Origin: Hormiphora californensis | Lineage: Eukaryota > Ctenophora > Tentaculata > Cydippida > Pleurobrachiidae | Direction: 5' to 3' | Assembly (NCBI GenBank): GCA_020137815.1 | Contig: CM035350.1 | Span: 1,422,335 to 1,486,334, forward strand | DNA length: 64,000 nucleotides | Part shown: positions 32,004-41,509 of the stretch, one piece after another | Layout: the number at the start of each line of letters is the position of its first letter | How positions within the stretch are numbered: the first letter of the stretch is position 1 | The notes under the pieces: model-generated | Databases searched by the model: none | What the model saw: only the letters and a program-made list of their open reading frames with translations | What the model was told of the DNA's origin: nothing | Program-made: the position numbers and the translations under genes

Positions 32004-32074
32004 TAATTCAGCGTGTGGTATCAACACGGCCAGCTATCTAGACTGGTCTGACGGGGAAAGTATCATCACTTGCA
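32004..32074 (-). ncRNA. Box C/D snoRNA candidate (intron 13)
   Basis: Box C GTGATGA at 32063-32069 and box D CTGA at 32008-32011, with a possible D' CAGA between. No target assigned. Confidence 0.6.
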
Positions 32075-32266
32075 ACACATTGGGGGGGGGGGGGGAGAGA
32101 GGAAGAGAGATGGGTCTGCAGTCTGCACTTACCATCAATAGTAGTAGCTATCTCCAGTTGAACCAGGTGATATGACGTCACATGTATATCTGCAGGGGGT
32201 ACATCAGTGTTATAACGACAATCAGGCAGTTAGTTGACCACTACACACTAGTGTGTAGTGTATAAT

Positions 32267-32332
32267 ATGATCAGGAAGGTTAAGGGTGGCTTCATTAAAT
32301 ATCAGAAACACGGACCTTAGTTTCATCAGGCA
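32267..32332 (-). ncRNA. Box C/D snoRNA, 28S AAACACGGACC guide
   Basis: Box C TGATGA at 32323-32328, D' CTGA at 32302-32305 and D CTGA at 32271-32274. The guide GGTCCGTGTTT directly before D' is complementary over 11 nt to the highly conserved 28S segment AAACACGGACC. The D+5 rule points to the second-last A of AAACA. Confidence 0.78.
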
Positions 32333-32525
32333 ATGGGAGAGAGGGAAATGAGAAGGGTGGGGGTGTTTAGGTTAAACAACGTACCTAGGCTAGAGTTTCT
32401 GGAGAGTATCCCAAGTTGTTCCACGAAAATCCAGACCGGACCAAATATGGGAACCTACAACAGGAATAACCAGGTATTAGTGAAACGATTAATAAAACAG
32501 AAAGAGATACAACTATCAAGTGTAT

Positions 32526-32592
32526 TTATATCAGTATGTGTCATGTTCTCGAACATTCTATATTCTGAGACTCTAGTCTATCATCACGCAAC
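32526..32592 (-). ncRNA. Box C/D snoRNA, family A copy 3
   Basis: Box C GTGATGA at 32581-32587 and CTGA at 32531-32534. The guide AGACTAGAGTC matches 28S GACTCTAGTCT by 11 nt. The 3' half differs from copies 1 and 2. Confidence 0.68.
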
Positions 32593-32762
32593 TACAGTGT
32601 TGGGCAGGAGGGAACAGAGAGACTTACCAAGTTAGAAGGTGTGTGGGACTAGAAACAGCTGCATAGAAACCTTGTTATCCTCTCTGAAAAGAAGGAAGAA
32701 TGTTAACCTCAACTAAGAGCAGCTAGTGTTAGATCTACAAAGAGAGGGGAACAAGTCAGATA

Positions 32763-32857
32763 GGGCTGACAGAATATCGCCAGGACACGGGTAGCAGGTC
32801 AGTAGGTTCATTCCCAATTAAGGGGACTGACCATGCTACCCACTACGACTGTCAGGG
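32763..32857 (-). ncRNA. Stable hairpin RNA candidate (intron 10)
   Basis: GGGTAGCATGGTCAGT pairs with ACTGACCTGCTACCC (15 bp, one bulge). Below it an internal loop is closed again by CTGACAG with CTGTCAG. The two-stem-with-pocket shape resembles an H/ACA hairpin, but no ACA box was found. A structured or microRNA-like RNA is possible. Confidence 0.45.
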
Positions 32858-33031
32858 TCACATCACAAGTGGAATAGGTACCCTAACGTGCACCCTCAAC
32901 TCACCTGTTAGGTTGATAACGGATGTTTCAGTGTACCAAATCATGCTGTAATCCCAGTAACACCTGTGGAAGGGAAGGTACATTAGAATCTAGTTCAGCT
33001 AGTAGAACAATACGGGATATAATAAGGATTT

Positions 33032-33107
33032 ATAGTTCAGCGATCTTGGTGATGGGTTGTCGTCAAACACAGTTAAGTGTCAAGAGTAGCAAGATTCATC
33101 ATGTGTG
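33032..33107 (-). ncRNA. SNORD24-like box C/D snoRNA, copy 2
   Basis: Box C ATGATGA at 33096-33102 and D CTGA at 33037-33040, with the same box-D guide CACCAAGATCG as the neighbouring copy. D' has decayed to CTGT. Confidence 0.72.
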
Positions 33108-33262
33108 TGTAACACAAGGTGGGGGTGGAGGAGGGGAGACTTACCAGGATCAATAAAATGTTGAAGATCTGATTCTACCACGACTGGATAACAACCTGTG
33201 ATTAGGAGGGTTCGTGTTAGTAAACCATTAGTATTGAATGACTGATAATTAGTTGTTGTTAA

Positions 33263-33334
33263 TTAATTCAGCGATCTTGGTGATGGGTTGTCGTCAGACA
33301 CGTATGTCAAGAGTAGCAACTTTCATCATGTTAG
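33263..33334 (-). ncRNA. SNORD24-like box C/D snoRNA, copy 1
   Basis: Box C ATGATGA at 33323-33329, D' CTGA, and D CTGA at 33268-33271. The guide CACCAAGATCG just before box D resembles vertebrate U24 and pairs with the 28S segment GATCTTGGTG. Confidence 0.75.
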
Positions 33335-33532
33335 TAAAAAGGAAGGAGGAGCATTCAGGGGTCCACTTACCATAGCTGTTCAGGTTATGAGCCGACCATA
33401 GTTTATCCAGATGACCATAGTTAATCAGATGATAGGACCAGTAGGCGATAGTAATTAGACGACCTGGAAGAGTAGAACAGGTTAGATTTGAAGGTAGTTC
33501 CCAGGTAGTTTCGAGTTCACAATTTGTTGATA

Positions 33533-33666
33533 AAATGTGGCATTGAGACAGGTCCGAAAAAGAGGATGGGAACCTCAACTCGGGTTTTGAGTTGCTTGGT
33601 ATTTAGTATGGGCAATGTAAAACAGGAGTCAGGACGTATAGATCCAGTCTCCCCTCTCACCGCCCT
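33533..33666 (-). ncRNA. H/ACA snoRNA candidate, copy 2
   Basis: Same layout as 33840-33974: stem GGGCGGTG/CATTGCCC, hinge ATACTA, 3' hairpin TTGAGG.../...CTCAA, and ACA at 33536-33538 followed by TTT. Confidence 0.55.
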
Positions 33667-33839
33667 TACGGTATCTCTAATTAACCAAGTAACATACCTG
33701 TTCTAGAGATCTCAGAACAGCCTTCACTTTCACACAGGGTAGCTGGGGAACCTAGAGGTTCAGGATCCTGAAGGAATAACAATTATTAGAATCTGACAGT
33801 GCTACATGATGGAATGCGTAAAACTATACGTTTTACTAT

Positions 33840-33974
33840 AAATGTGGCATTGAGACAGGTCCGAAAAAGAGGATGGGGACCTCAATTCGGGTTTTGAGTT
33901 GCTTGGTATTTAGTATAGGCAATGTAAAACAGGAGTCAGGACAAATAGACCCTGTCTCCCCTCTCACCGCCCCT
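33840..33974 (-). ncRNA. H/ACA snoRNA candidate, copy 1
   Basis: Minus-strand 5' hairpin closed by GGGCGGTG with CATTGCCT, then a hinge containing ATACTA (fits ANANNA). A 3' hairpin uses TTGAG/CTCAA and GGTCC/GGACC. ACA lies three nucleotides from the proposed 3' end (33843-33845). A near-identical copy lies in the next intron, and stem changes there largely keep pairing. Confidence 0.55.
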
Positions 33975-34139
33975 ATCCCTCTCTCTTGAGAACTAACTGA
34001 CCTGATTAGGCGGGGTTGGAGACTGGACACTAGCAGACAGTAGAAACATCGTATATCCACAGATTCCTGAAGAAGAAAGACATTGTTAGAGACGCTATAT
34101 ACTGATGGAACCCCAATAACTGAGTTGAGAATGTATATT

Positions 34140-34260
34140 ATAGTCAGATAGAAGAGTTCTCATGCAGGGTACTTGGTAAGGGGTGGGTGTCAAAAAACTT
34201 GACGTTCCATCCCTTCCCGTTTTGACCCCTCGAACAAATGCCTTCATAGTCATCATGTGA
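34140..34260 (-). ncRNA. Long box C/D-like RNA candidate (intron 5)
   Basis: Box C ATGATGA at 34250-34256 and CTGA at 34144-34147, about 110 nt apart, which is long for a guide snoRNA. The insert is GC-richer than the flanks. It could be an extended C/D RNA, or only the box C end may be meaningful. Confidence 0.4.
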
Positions 34261-34407
34261 ATCATGTTGCTATCTCTTTCTCTACTTACATTGTAAAATA
34301 TCAGTGGACGGGATCACACAGTATCATTCAGACTCCTGGGAGAGAAGGGGGGAAGTCCGGTTAGTAGAGCGGTGGAGTGCTGCACAAATAGGTAGAATTG
34401 TCCAGTA

Positions 34408-34474
34408 TGGACTCAGATAATATAGTGAAGTAATCAGGGTGTTCATATGTCCCTATGTATTGTCATCATGGTAT
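34408..34474 (-). ncRNA. Box C/D snoRNA candidate (intron 4)
   Basis: Box C ATGATGA at 34463-34469, D' CTGA at 34434-34437 and D CTGA at 34413-34416. No target assigned. Confidence 0.65.
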
Positions 34475-34639
34475 CAATATCACACTAATATTGATCTAAT
34501 GCCACCTACCAGGGGAGAGGGATGGGCGGAACCACACAACGTCACTGAATGTTGTGTTTTTCTTTTTCCGGGCATCTAGAGGAAGAACGTGGGATGTTAG
34601 AAATGGGATTACCGGGTGAAATAATCTGTTGAGGTATTT

Positions 34640-34709
34640 AACAGTCAGACTGACGTACAAAAATGATTCAATCATAATATTCTGAGACTCTAGTCGATCA
34701 TCACCCAAA
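34640..34709 (-). ncRNA. Box C/D snoRNA, family A copy 2
   Basis: Box C GTGATGA at 34698-34704 and box D CTGA at 34645-34648. The 5' guide GACTAGAGTC is complementary to the conserved 28S segment GACTCTAGTC. A CAGA follows it and may act as a degenerate D'. The box-D guide matches that of copy 1. Confidence 0.75.
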
Positions 34710-34885
34710 AACTAAAAGATATAGAAAGGGTTGGAGTTTAACTTACCATTTCTGGCGGGGAAGGTAGCTGGAGGAACAGTAGAAGGCACTGCCAGTGGAT
34801 TCATATCTCTTTAGCTGCTTAAAACCTGTAACAGTGAGTTTCGTTAGTTGATGGTTTAGGTTAGTCTAACTATTGCTAGTAGTTT

Positions 34886-34958
34886 AGAAGTCAGACTGAC
34901 GTACAAATAAAAATGATTCGATCATAATAATCTGAAAGCTAGTTTATCATCACCCGAA
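34886..34958 (-). ncRNA. Box C/D snoRNA, family A copy 1
   Basis: Box C GTGATGA at 34947-34953 and box D CTGA at 34891-34894. The guide before box D (ATTTGTACGTCAG) could pair with the conserved 28S segment CTGACGTGCAAAT using one G-U pair. It is a paralogue of 34640-34709; its upstream guide is eroded (AAACTAGCTTTC). Confidence 0.65.
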
Positions 34959-35101
34959 ACTAATAGAATTTTAAACAGTAGCGACACTTACCAGAATGTT
35001 GGAGAGTCTTGGAGAGGCAAGTAAGGTGTATCTTCTGAAATTATAACAAAACTTTAGAAACGGTATCACAACGGGAGAAGCACTATACTATACTGCTATA
35101 T

Positions 35102-35166
35102 AACATCAGGTTTTCTTCTCTACATGTAGTGTCAGTAGTCTAACGTGTAAAAACATCACATGAACT
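35102..35166 (-). ncRNA. Box C/D snoRNA candidate (intron 1)
   Basis: On the minus strand: box C variant GTGATGT (35153-35159), D' CTGA (35132-35135) and D CTGA (35106-35109), spaced as in a C/D RNA. No target assigned. Confidence 0.5.
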
Positions 35167-35506
35167 TAGATAATCTGGAGTTAGTTGAACAGAGACTCAC
35201 CTCAATGTGAGAGCTGAGCGAAACATGCGTATGAAAACTGATAAATCTGAGAAGTGAGGGGTGAGTGAGAGGGATTTGTGAAGAGATGCCGCTCCGTGAC
35301 CCCTCACGCGGTAGGAAAAACGAGCAATGGATTGGTAACAGCCTTCAACTTTAGTTTGGTGCGCGCACCCCGCGCCGCACACAAGACACGTTGAGATAGT
35401 GCGACGTTACACTGGGGCGTGGGGCCACTATAACACACAGACTGGTACCAGTTTTGGGAACTATTATTTCATATTTCTAAATCGTACCTGTGTATGTACA
35501 ATCTGG

Positions 35507-37248
35507 TTATACTAAATCCATCTTGAACACCTCAGCATCGACCGTCTCCCCTCTTATAGCACATGCCATCAGCCAGTCTTGACTAACAACAGGCACCCCA
35601 AAGTTAATAGTTGTCCGGGTAGGCCTCTTTTTCCCTTCAGACACCACCACAGTAGGGGATGGTTTGCTGTTTTTGGTGTACCGAATTAGGGCCTCCCCTC
35701 CCCCACACTTAACAAGTCCACTCCACAGGGTTTTGAAGTCCTTGCTTCCTTGTAGGTAGACGATATGGTTTGCAAAGGGGATGTTAAAGGCCAGGCTACC
35801 CCGTGCCTGAGGGACCATCTGTCCAGTCAACAGGTCTTTACCTGGGAGGGAGTGTGCTGTTAGAAATGGGTGGGGGAGGGGTGGTACAGTATGCTAGAAT
35901 AACACTATCCGGGTTGTTAAGATCTAAACATTTTGCGGGGGTCCAGCTAGGCAATATGTATGATAATACCTCGTGGTAGAAGGTATATGTTAGTTAGGTT
36001 GCTAACACGGCACTGGTCTGGGGTCCATCCATTTCTAATAGCATCCTCTATCATAGTCACAGACACACAAGGTATACCTAGGAGGGGAGGGAGGTTGTTA
36101 ATAGTGGTTAAACTGTCGTGGGAGTGATTAGTTAGTTACTACAGCGAGGGAGTTGCAGTAGTGTCTAGTTCATCAGACATCATTGGAGTACATTGTTGTT
36201 CTTGTATTGTCTAGCCCTCGACAATTTAGCAGCTGCAGTCAGCAGTACTATACTCACCACGTATCAGGGCCTCAATATATTTCCTGCTGGGACTGGCCCG
36301 GTTAGATAACACCACCACATTGTCTAGCTCACCAGGAGGAATGGTATCATACACAAGACCTCCACCTGCTCTTATCGTACTCTCCAGGTGGTTCTTATCA
36401 ATATTTGGAGAGTCATCTTCCATCTCGTCTTCACCAGGGACAGGGATACTGAGGACAAAGGATGTACCTGGGCGACGTGGGGTTAGTGGCGGGGTGGGGG
36501 AAGGGAGGTGGGTAAGTGGTGTGGTTGGGTGGGGTAGGGTTTGTTTAAACGTCAAATAACTGGGAAACTCCTATAGTATGAAACCTCGCTACCTTTAAAT
36601 AGATCAGGCGTAACAGGTTCCTCAATGGTAGGTGTGTTATCAAACACCTCAGGGGCCACCTTCTCCTCTGTACAGCACTCTCTGATGTCCAGGCTGTTCT
36701 TGTTGTAGCTCTCACCGTAACTACTGCCAGTAAATATCTGGGGGAGGGGATGGTTAGAAATCTAAACCACTTTGAAAGTTCTATCATGTTAGATCTGGAC
36801 CTGTTAAACCAAACCAAATCAGTTACCTGGTCATCCTCGTCCTCTGAAACCTCAACAAGTCCAGCTGGACTGAAGAGGGGTCCATTACCACCTGTCCCAA
36901 GGGAAGGGGTTGAACTTGCAAAGACACTCCCTGCTTTAGGTAACAACATCTCCTGAAGGTGTTGATGAGTAACATAGCGTGTTACCATGGTAACAAATAG
37001 CACTTGCAAGATTTGTACAACTAACTTTGAAGGTTTTAGGAATATCTTACCCTGCAAAACGATGTCAGCTTCAGAAACACAGCATCCAGATTTTCTAAAC
37101 CAGTAACGGGCAGGTTCTTGGTCTTCTGACGGCCCGGACCTAACCTTACAGTGACGGATATTTCCGGGCAGTGTCTGTTCAAAGGGTTTAACTCAAAGCT
37201 GGATCGCCCCGATGAATCTGTATCTGAGAATTGGAGTCTGCGATCCAT
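35507..37248 (-). CDS. Tandem-BRCT protein resembling the 53BP1 C-terminus
   Basis: Six exons in phase (37051-37248, 36827-36952, 36593-36737, 36258-36467, 35970-36077, 35507-35841) encode 373 aa. The C-terminal 230 aa align by eye with the 53BP1 BRCT pair: LFKGTSFVLSI, ESTIRAGGGLVYD, SRKYIEALIRGIPCVSV, then FGVPVVSQDWLMACAIRGE near the end. 53BP1 recruits repair factors to DNA breaks through Tudor and BRCT domains. Here the 145-aa N-terminus is acidic and Ser-rich and shows no Tudor domain. An AG acceptor sits four bases before the chosen ATG, so upstream exons cannot be excluded, but eL36 ends only 119 nt away. Other tandem-BRCT families remain possible. Confidence 0.7.
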
Positions 37249-37367
37249 AGCACTAAGAGATAGAAGTTCTGAATGACATAAAATAATGTATGATCTATTG
37301 ATATTAGGTAGACAGTGAAATAAAACAAGTTATTTTGATGGATAAAAAACAGAGAGTTGTTGAGAAT

Positions 37368-37802
37368 TTAGTTGCCAGCAGCCTGGGCCTTTCGCATCAT
37401 CTGGAGAGCAATCTGCATTTCTTCCCTCTTCCTCTTTGCTCGCCTGTGGGTACCCAGCCTCTTCTTACAGAATTTCAGGGCTCGCTTGTCTTTGTTGACC
37501 TTCAACAACTCCATAACTCGCCTCTCGTAGGGACTGAATCCGGCAACCTATGAAGTTAGATAGATATCAATGGTTCATTCAAACGAGAAGCCTATTGTTA
37601 TTGATGTGTGAAGAATGGTTATAACTCTTTTGATATTTTTTACTCTGCTCTTATATCTTACCTCTCGGATGACTTCACGGATGATCTTAACCCTCTTGGA
37701 CTTGGCCCCTTTCCTCTGAGAAGGTTTGACCCTCTTGGGCAGTTTGGTGACCTTGTGACCTTTGTCAAGGCCCACGCACATCTCCATCGCTGGTGGAGCC
37801 AT
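37368..37802 (-). CDS. RPL36: Large-subunit ribosomal protein eL36
   Basis: Two coding exons (37662-37802 and 37368-37547) encode 106 aa, the normal length. Diagnostic stretches are [10 protein letters not shown] at the N-terminus and [20 protein letters not shown] with [11 protein letters not shown] in the second half, all close to animal eL36. It is a component of the 60S ribosomal subunit. An AG acceptor lies two bases before the ATG (TTTGTTAG), so a 5' untranslated exon is expected upstream, as in many ribosomal protein genes. The intron is 114 bp. The next minus-strand ORF (BRCT protein) starts 119 nt downstream. Confidence 0.95.
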
Positions 37803-38236
37803 TGCTAACAAAGGATTATTTGTTTTGTTATAGATAGATTAGGAGTAGATTTCGAATGTGATGTTGCGGGAGCGCTCTTTCCTTTTTCAACGCGGAACAA
37901 TTTAACATTCATTGGACTGATTAGGCAATGTTTAGAGTGAAGACACTGGGCAGAGGGTTTTTCAGCTTGGCTCAGCAATGGACCAAAACACAAGAAAGAT
38001 TTGCCACACCATTTTATTTCGGTGAACGCTAAACCCATTGGCGATGATGCCACGGCGCAGCCTTTCCTGACAGTGATACTCCTTCATACATACTGCACAC
38101 AGAAAGCGTCGCCCTAAGCATCGTCCACGGCGTCGTAGACGCACATCTCTGATATTGAAAGCTTTATTTTAAGCTTTTGGACGTCGTGGAAAACGCTTGG
38201 CGCGGCCATCCACCAATGTGACGCCTGACGGAACAC

Positions 38237-38367
38237 GCACTAAAGTGCGTTTCAAACGACTTGACCTGAGATTCCTGGAAATTCAGGATTTCCCCTTTGT
38301 AAATACACGCGCAATGCGCCAAATTCCAAGAATTACGGGTCAAGTCGCTTGAAACGGACTTTAGTGC
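38237..38367. mobile_element. 131-bp palindromic element
   Basis: The ends GCACTAAAGTGCGTTTCAAA and the mirrored TTGAAACGGACTTTAGTGC give inverted repeats of about 30 bp with a few mismatches. No ORF. Confidence 0.6.
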
Positions 38368-38490
38368 AAATAATTTACAGAAGAGATTATGATGAACCTA
38401 GGCTTAATGTGACAGCCTTCTTTTGACAACCACTAGATAGCGAGTACTGTTAACGTTCCTCCGACCTCCAGTCTCCACAGGAACGCGAAA

Positions 38491-38694
38491 ATAGGGATCC
38501 CTAAAAAAGTTCAGAGTTTACACAGCGTTTACACCAGTTAAGCCATTTCAGTTTTTCCCACGGTAGCGTGGGAAGAAAAATTTTGAAATCTGCGCTGTGA
38601 TTGGCTTAAATTTTCCATCGTCAGAAATTTCAGCCAATCACAGCGCTCTGGTGTAAACGCTGTGTAAACTCTGAACTTTTTTAGGGATCCCTAT
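38491..38694. mobile_element. 204-bp MITE, same family as 9487-9786
   Basis: The ends ATAGGGATCCCTAAAAAAGT and the reverse complement match the 300-bp element near the window start. The internal part is different and shorter. Confidence 0.72.
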
Positions 38695-39486
38695 CACACG
38701 AGCGGACGCGAAAGAAAGGAAGAGATGTTTTGGTCCAGATTTTAAAATTTATTTGTTTATTAAGCTGCGCGCGCGGTGTTCGTGCGCATGACACAAAAGC
38801 TGCGCTTTATATATTTTTTTCGCGCGTTTCGTTTCAGTTCAATTTCAAAAGTAAAAAAATGATGGAACTGAAATTTGTATTTCCACACGCTAAGGTACTA
38901 TTAAAGCTACGTCGATTCAAATGATGTGAAATATTTTAGCCGTTAAATATCAACCGTACCAGCCACTTCTCCCCTCTCTCTCTCTTATATCGGGTTGGAC
39001 GGTTGGTACTAAATGGAATGCATTTCCAGTTTCCACTACTGTTACACTGTAACAGATAACAGTACTTAAACAATAAATTAAAGACTGACAGTTTAACTAA
39101 TCGAAATCATGATCATCGGCACATATTGAATTAATGAATAATGATCGTCCACTTTCAGTATAACTGTTGGACAAAGGGCTAATTGCATCTTGTAGTACAT
39201 CATCAGCTCAGTTTGTGTTTTTAGGGACGCTGGCCTGGCACGGAGCGATGCCCCCTCTCAATCTCTTGGCAGCCCGGTCGCGTTTTCCACGGGATCGTCT
39301 AGATCTCACTTGAGTCCCAATTCCACATTTTATAGGACGAGATAAGTTCGAATTGGCAGCTAAATATGATTTTGCAGACTGCATCAGTGTATATTCACTC
39401 GACTGAATTTCATTCTGTAGTTCTGTACGAAGGTAGAAAGGTAGAGATTTCAAGTTCAGTCTGTCTGCTCAGATCGGGCCGCCAGT

Positions 39487-41497
39487 TCAGCCGAGAAGCA
39501 TCTCAGAGGAGGAGAAGACATCGTTGAATGAAACAGCACTCCCACTGTTAACAAATCCATTCACAAAATCCAAAATGTCGCTCTGAAATGTAAGAAACAA
39601 CTTCGAAACTAGCAATTTCTCACCCCGGTACTAAAGATATATGTAATAATAAAAATCATTATTATTCATCATTTGTCCAACTTTTGGTTGGCTTTTACCT
39701 CAGAAGTCTGATCCAGCTCCAGAAGTGCACTTTCCATTTCCTCCCAGAACTTGAACACCGTTAAGAATTCTGGAAAACTTAGCACCCCTGAAAATAGTTT
39801 TGTAACTTTCTCGTGCTTCCTAGATGCGTGATAAAATCTAGCAAGTTAGTAGAACTGGTCCACAACATGTTTTAAAACTTGTAAAAGTTAAAACCGTGAG
39901 AGAATGTGAGACTCTGCTGATAAGAGGTACCTTCTGGGTTACAAGCGATAAGACTGGAAACACTCTCCAACAATTGATCCGTTACTAGAAGCTTCGAGAA
40001 ACTTTTAACAGTCTCCCCAAGAGTACCAGTTGTTAGAGAGTCGTACCTCGTCTGAAACAGATACAGTTGATAGGTAGATTTGGCTTGGATAGAAACAATT
40101 TGACGGATATATATATCAGAGTATAGTAGTACATCTGATGGTTTGACGGCTAGTATATCCGGTATCAGTAGACAGATAAATCTCTCAGGCAGCTGCACTC
40201 ACTTTCATGGCCTTCAGTTTGGCCTCTAGTTTATGGAAGTCCATCTCGGTGGTCTTGTACCAGTGTAAAAAGAGGGCCATGGCTACCACATACTCCCTCA
40301 CATCAACCCGTCCATCCCCCTCAAGATCTAGTACACCCGCAGCGTGTTCAGCGTCCTTACTGTCCCTCACAAGGGTCCTGGCGCTCTCAATTGTAATACT
40401 CTCGCTCCCATCTCCCGCTACACTCCGGAATTGTGTCCCAAACTCCGCTATTAGTTCAGCTCCAAGGAGGGTGGCACAGGGCGACTGAATAAATGGTTTT
40501 AAGATGGTCAACAAGATCAAGATTGAGGTTTAGGGATGAGGAAGATTGTGATGAATATCTTACCCTGTAATTAGGTAGTTTCCTAACAGTGATATCATTC
40601 ATCACGATTGGTTCCAGGGTGCTCTGTGTTAAGAACATCTCCGAAGTGCCGCTCTGAATTTGGAGGGATTCCCTTCTATCCAAACCGTCCTGATTTACAA
40701 GACTGGGCTGGGGAGGCAGGACGGGGTTGGGTGTCGCTAGCATGCTCTTTATGACAGCTGACCGGGGTGATAGTTCAACCAAGGCCTGGAGAGAAAACAC
40801 AGTATTATGATGTGGAATAATAATTAGAAGGCTGGATGCTCAGCTATCTGATAATTCAAGTACCTGGTTCCTTTCTTGAAGCTTTACAGGAAATCCTGCC
40901 ATTAGGTAGGGTTGTTCGGAGCGGTGTGGGACAACTTGCTGAAAAAAGGTGATGAAAACCCATTCTTTTACATCGCTTTAAATGAACTGATAAAAAAAGG
41001 GATCGTGTATACACGAATAATCTCGTGTATTAAATGTATTGCGCCCCGGGGCAACGCGCTTCACACCCAAAAAAGTCCGGCGCGCTCTCCCTACCGAATC
41101 AAATTAAGTGGGACAAAAAAAAAATAAAAAAATTTTGTATCGCGGGAAATTTTTTTTTAGTTAGGCTGAGCACTGAGCAACTGAGTGGGTGGTCTACGTA
41201 CTTGTCACCCTTTAGACAGCAGGCAGGGGGAAAGGGGTTTGGGGGAGAGGGGTTCAAAAAGAAAAGGTAGAGAGCTAGAGAAGAATTGGAATTAAGGTGG
41301 ATTAGAGGGCAGGTAGTTACTAGTTGAGAAAGATAAGGAAACAGAAAGCCAGTAGATAAGGATTCGTGTATAATACGTCATGAATGTATTACCATATATT
41401 TCCGGGATCGTTCCTTAGCAAGCTCTAACTTGTGTTGTTCAATACGAAGCCTATCTCTGGGGGAGTGAGGGCACTCCGGACTGGGGTTATTTCGTCG
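39487..41497 (-). CDS. EF-hand protein, 5' end missing
   Basis: Exons read: 41393-41497, about 40864-40905, 40564-40783, about 40200-40482, about 39933-40052, about 39700-39790 and 39487-39590. One canonical EF loop, DLEGDGRVDVRE, is followed by YVVAMALFLHW. A second, degenerate one (ACNPEGVLSFPE) lies about 100 residues later, so this is probably a paired EF-hand domain near the C-terminus, which ends SSEMLLG. The upstream exon encodes a charged helical segment (RLRIEQHKLELAKERSRKYM). The join between 41393 and 40905 is not phase-consistent, so an exon is missing or the sequence there is faulty. The gene runs into low-quality sequence at 41510. Calcium binding is likely from the loop; I cannot name the family. 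Confidence 0.6.
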
Positions 41498-41509
41498 CTG
41501 AAAAAGGGA

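Larger units (their letters stand above)
29500..35390 (-). ncRNA. Multi-exon non-coding snoRNA host gene
   Basis: About 23 short exons (45-90 bp) on the minus strand are bounded by good GT-AG sites. Examples: 34993-35036, 34748-34826, 34001-34066, 33374-33464, 32908-32966, 32630-32684, 31210-31258, 30974-31041, 30749-30806, 30296-30349, 30061-30122 and 29839-29884. Exon 1 ends at 35201 and the last exon begins at 29666. Joined exons carry stops in every frame I checked, so the product looks non-coding. The introns are short (about 150-230 bp) and nearly all contain one structured RNA with box C/D or H/ACA features. This is the layout known for GAS5, SNHG1 and other host genes, where snoRNAs are released from debranched introns. 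Exact 5' and 3' ends are not visible. Confidence 0.8.
37803..39486. other. Intergenic region with two inverted-repeat elements
   Basis: It holds the presumed 5' untranslated exon and promoter of eL36 and the elements at 38237-38367 and 38491-38694. The minus-strand open frame at 39208-39453 has no splice or domain support. Confidence 0.5.

Noticed and set aside
34496-34708. A 70-aa minus-strand frame inside the snoRNA host
   Set aside because: It spans an exon-intron boundary and a snoRNA, so it is not a coding exon.
39208-39453. An 81-aa minus-strand open frame after the EF-hand gene stop
   Set aside because: It is basic, has no domain or splice context, and lies downstream of a clear stop at 39487.
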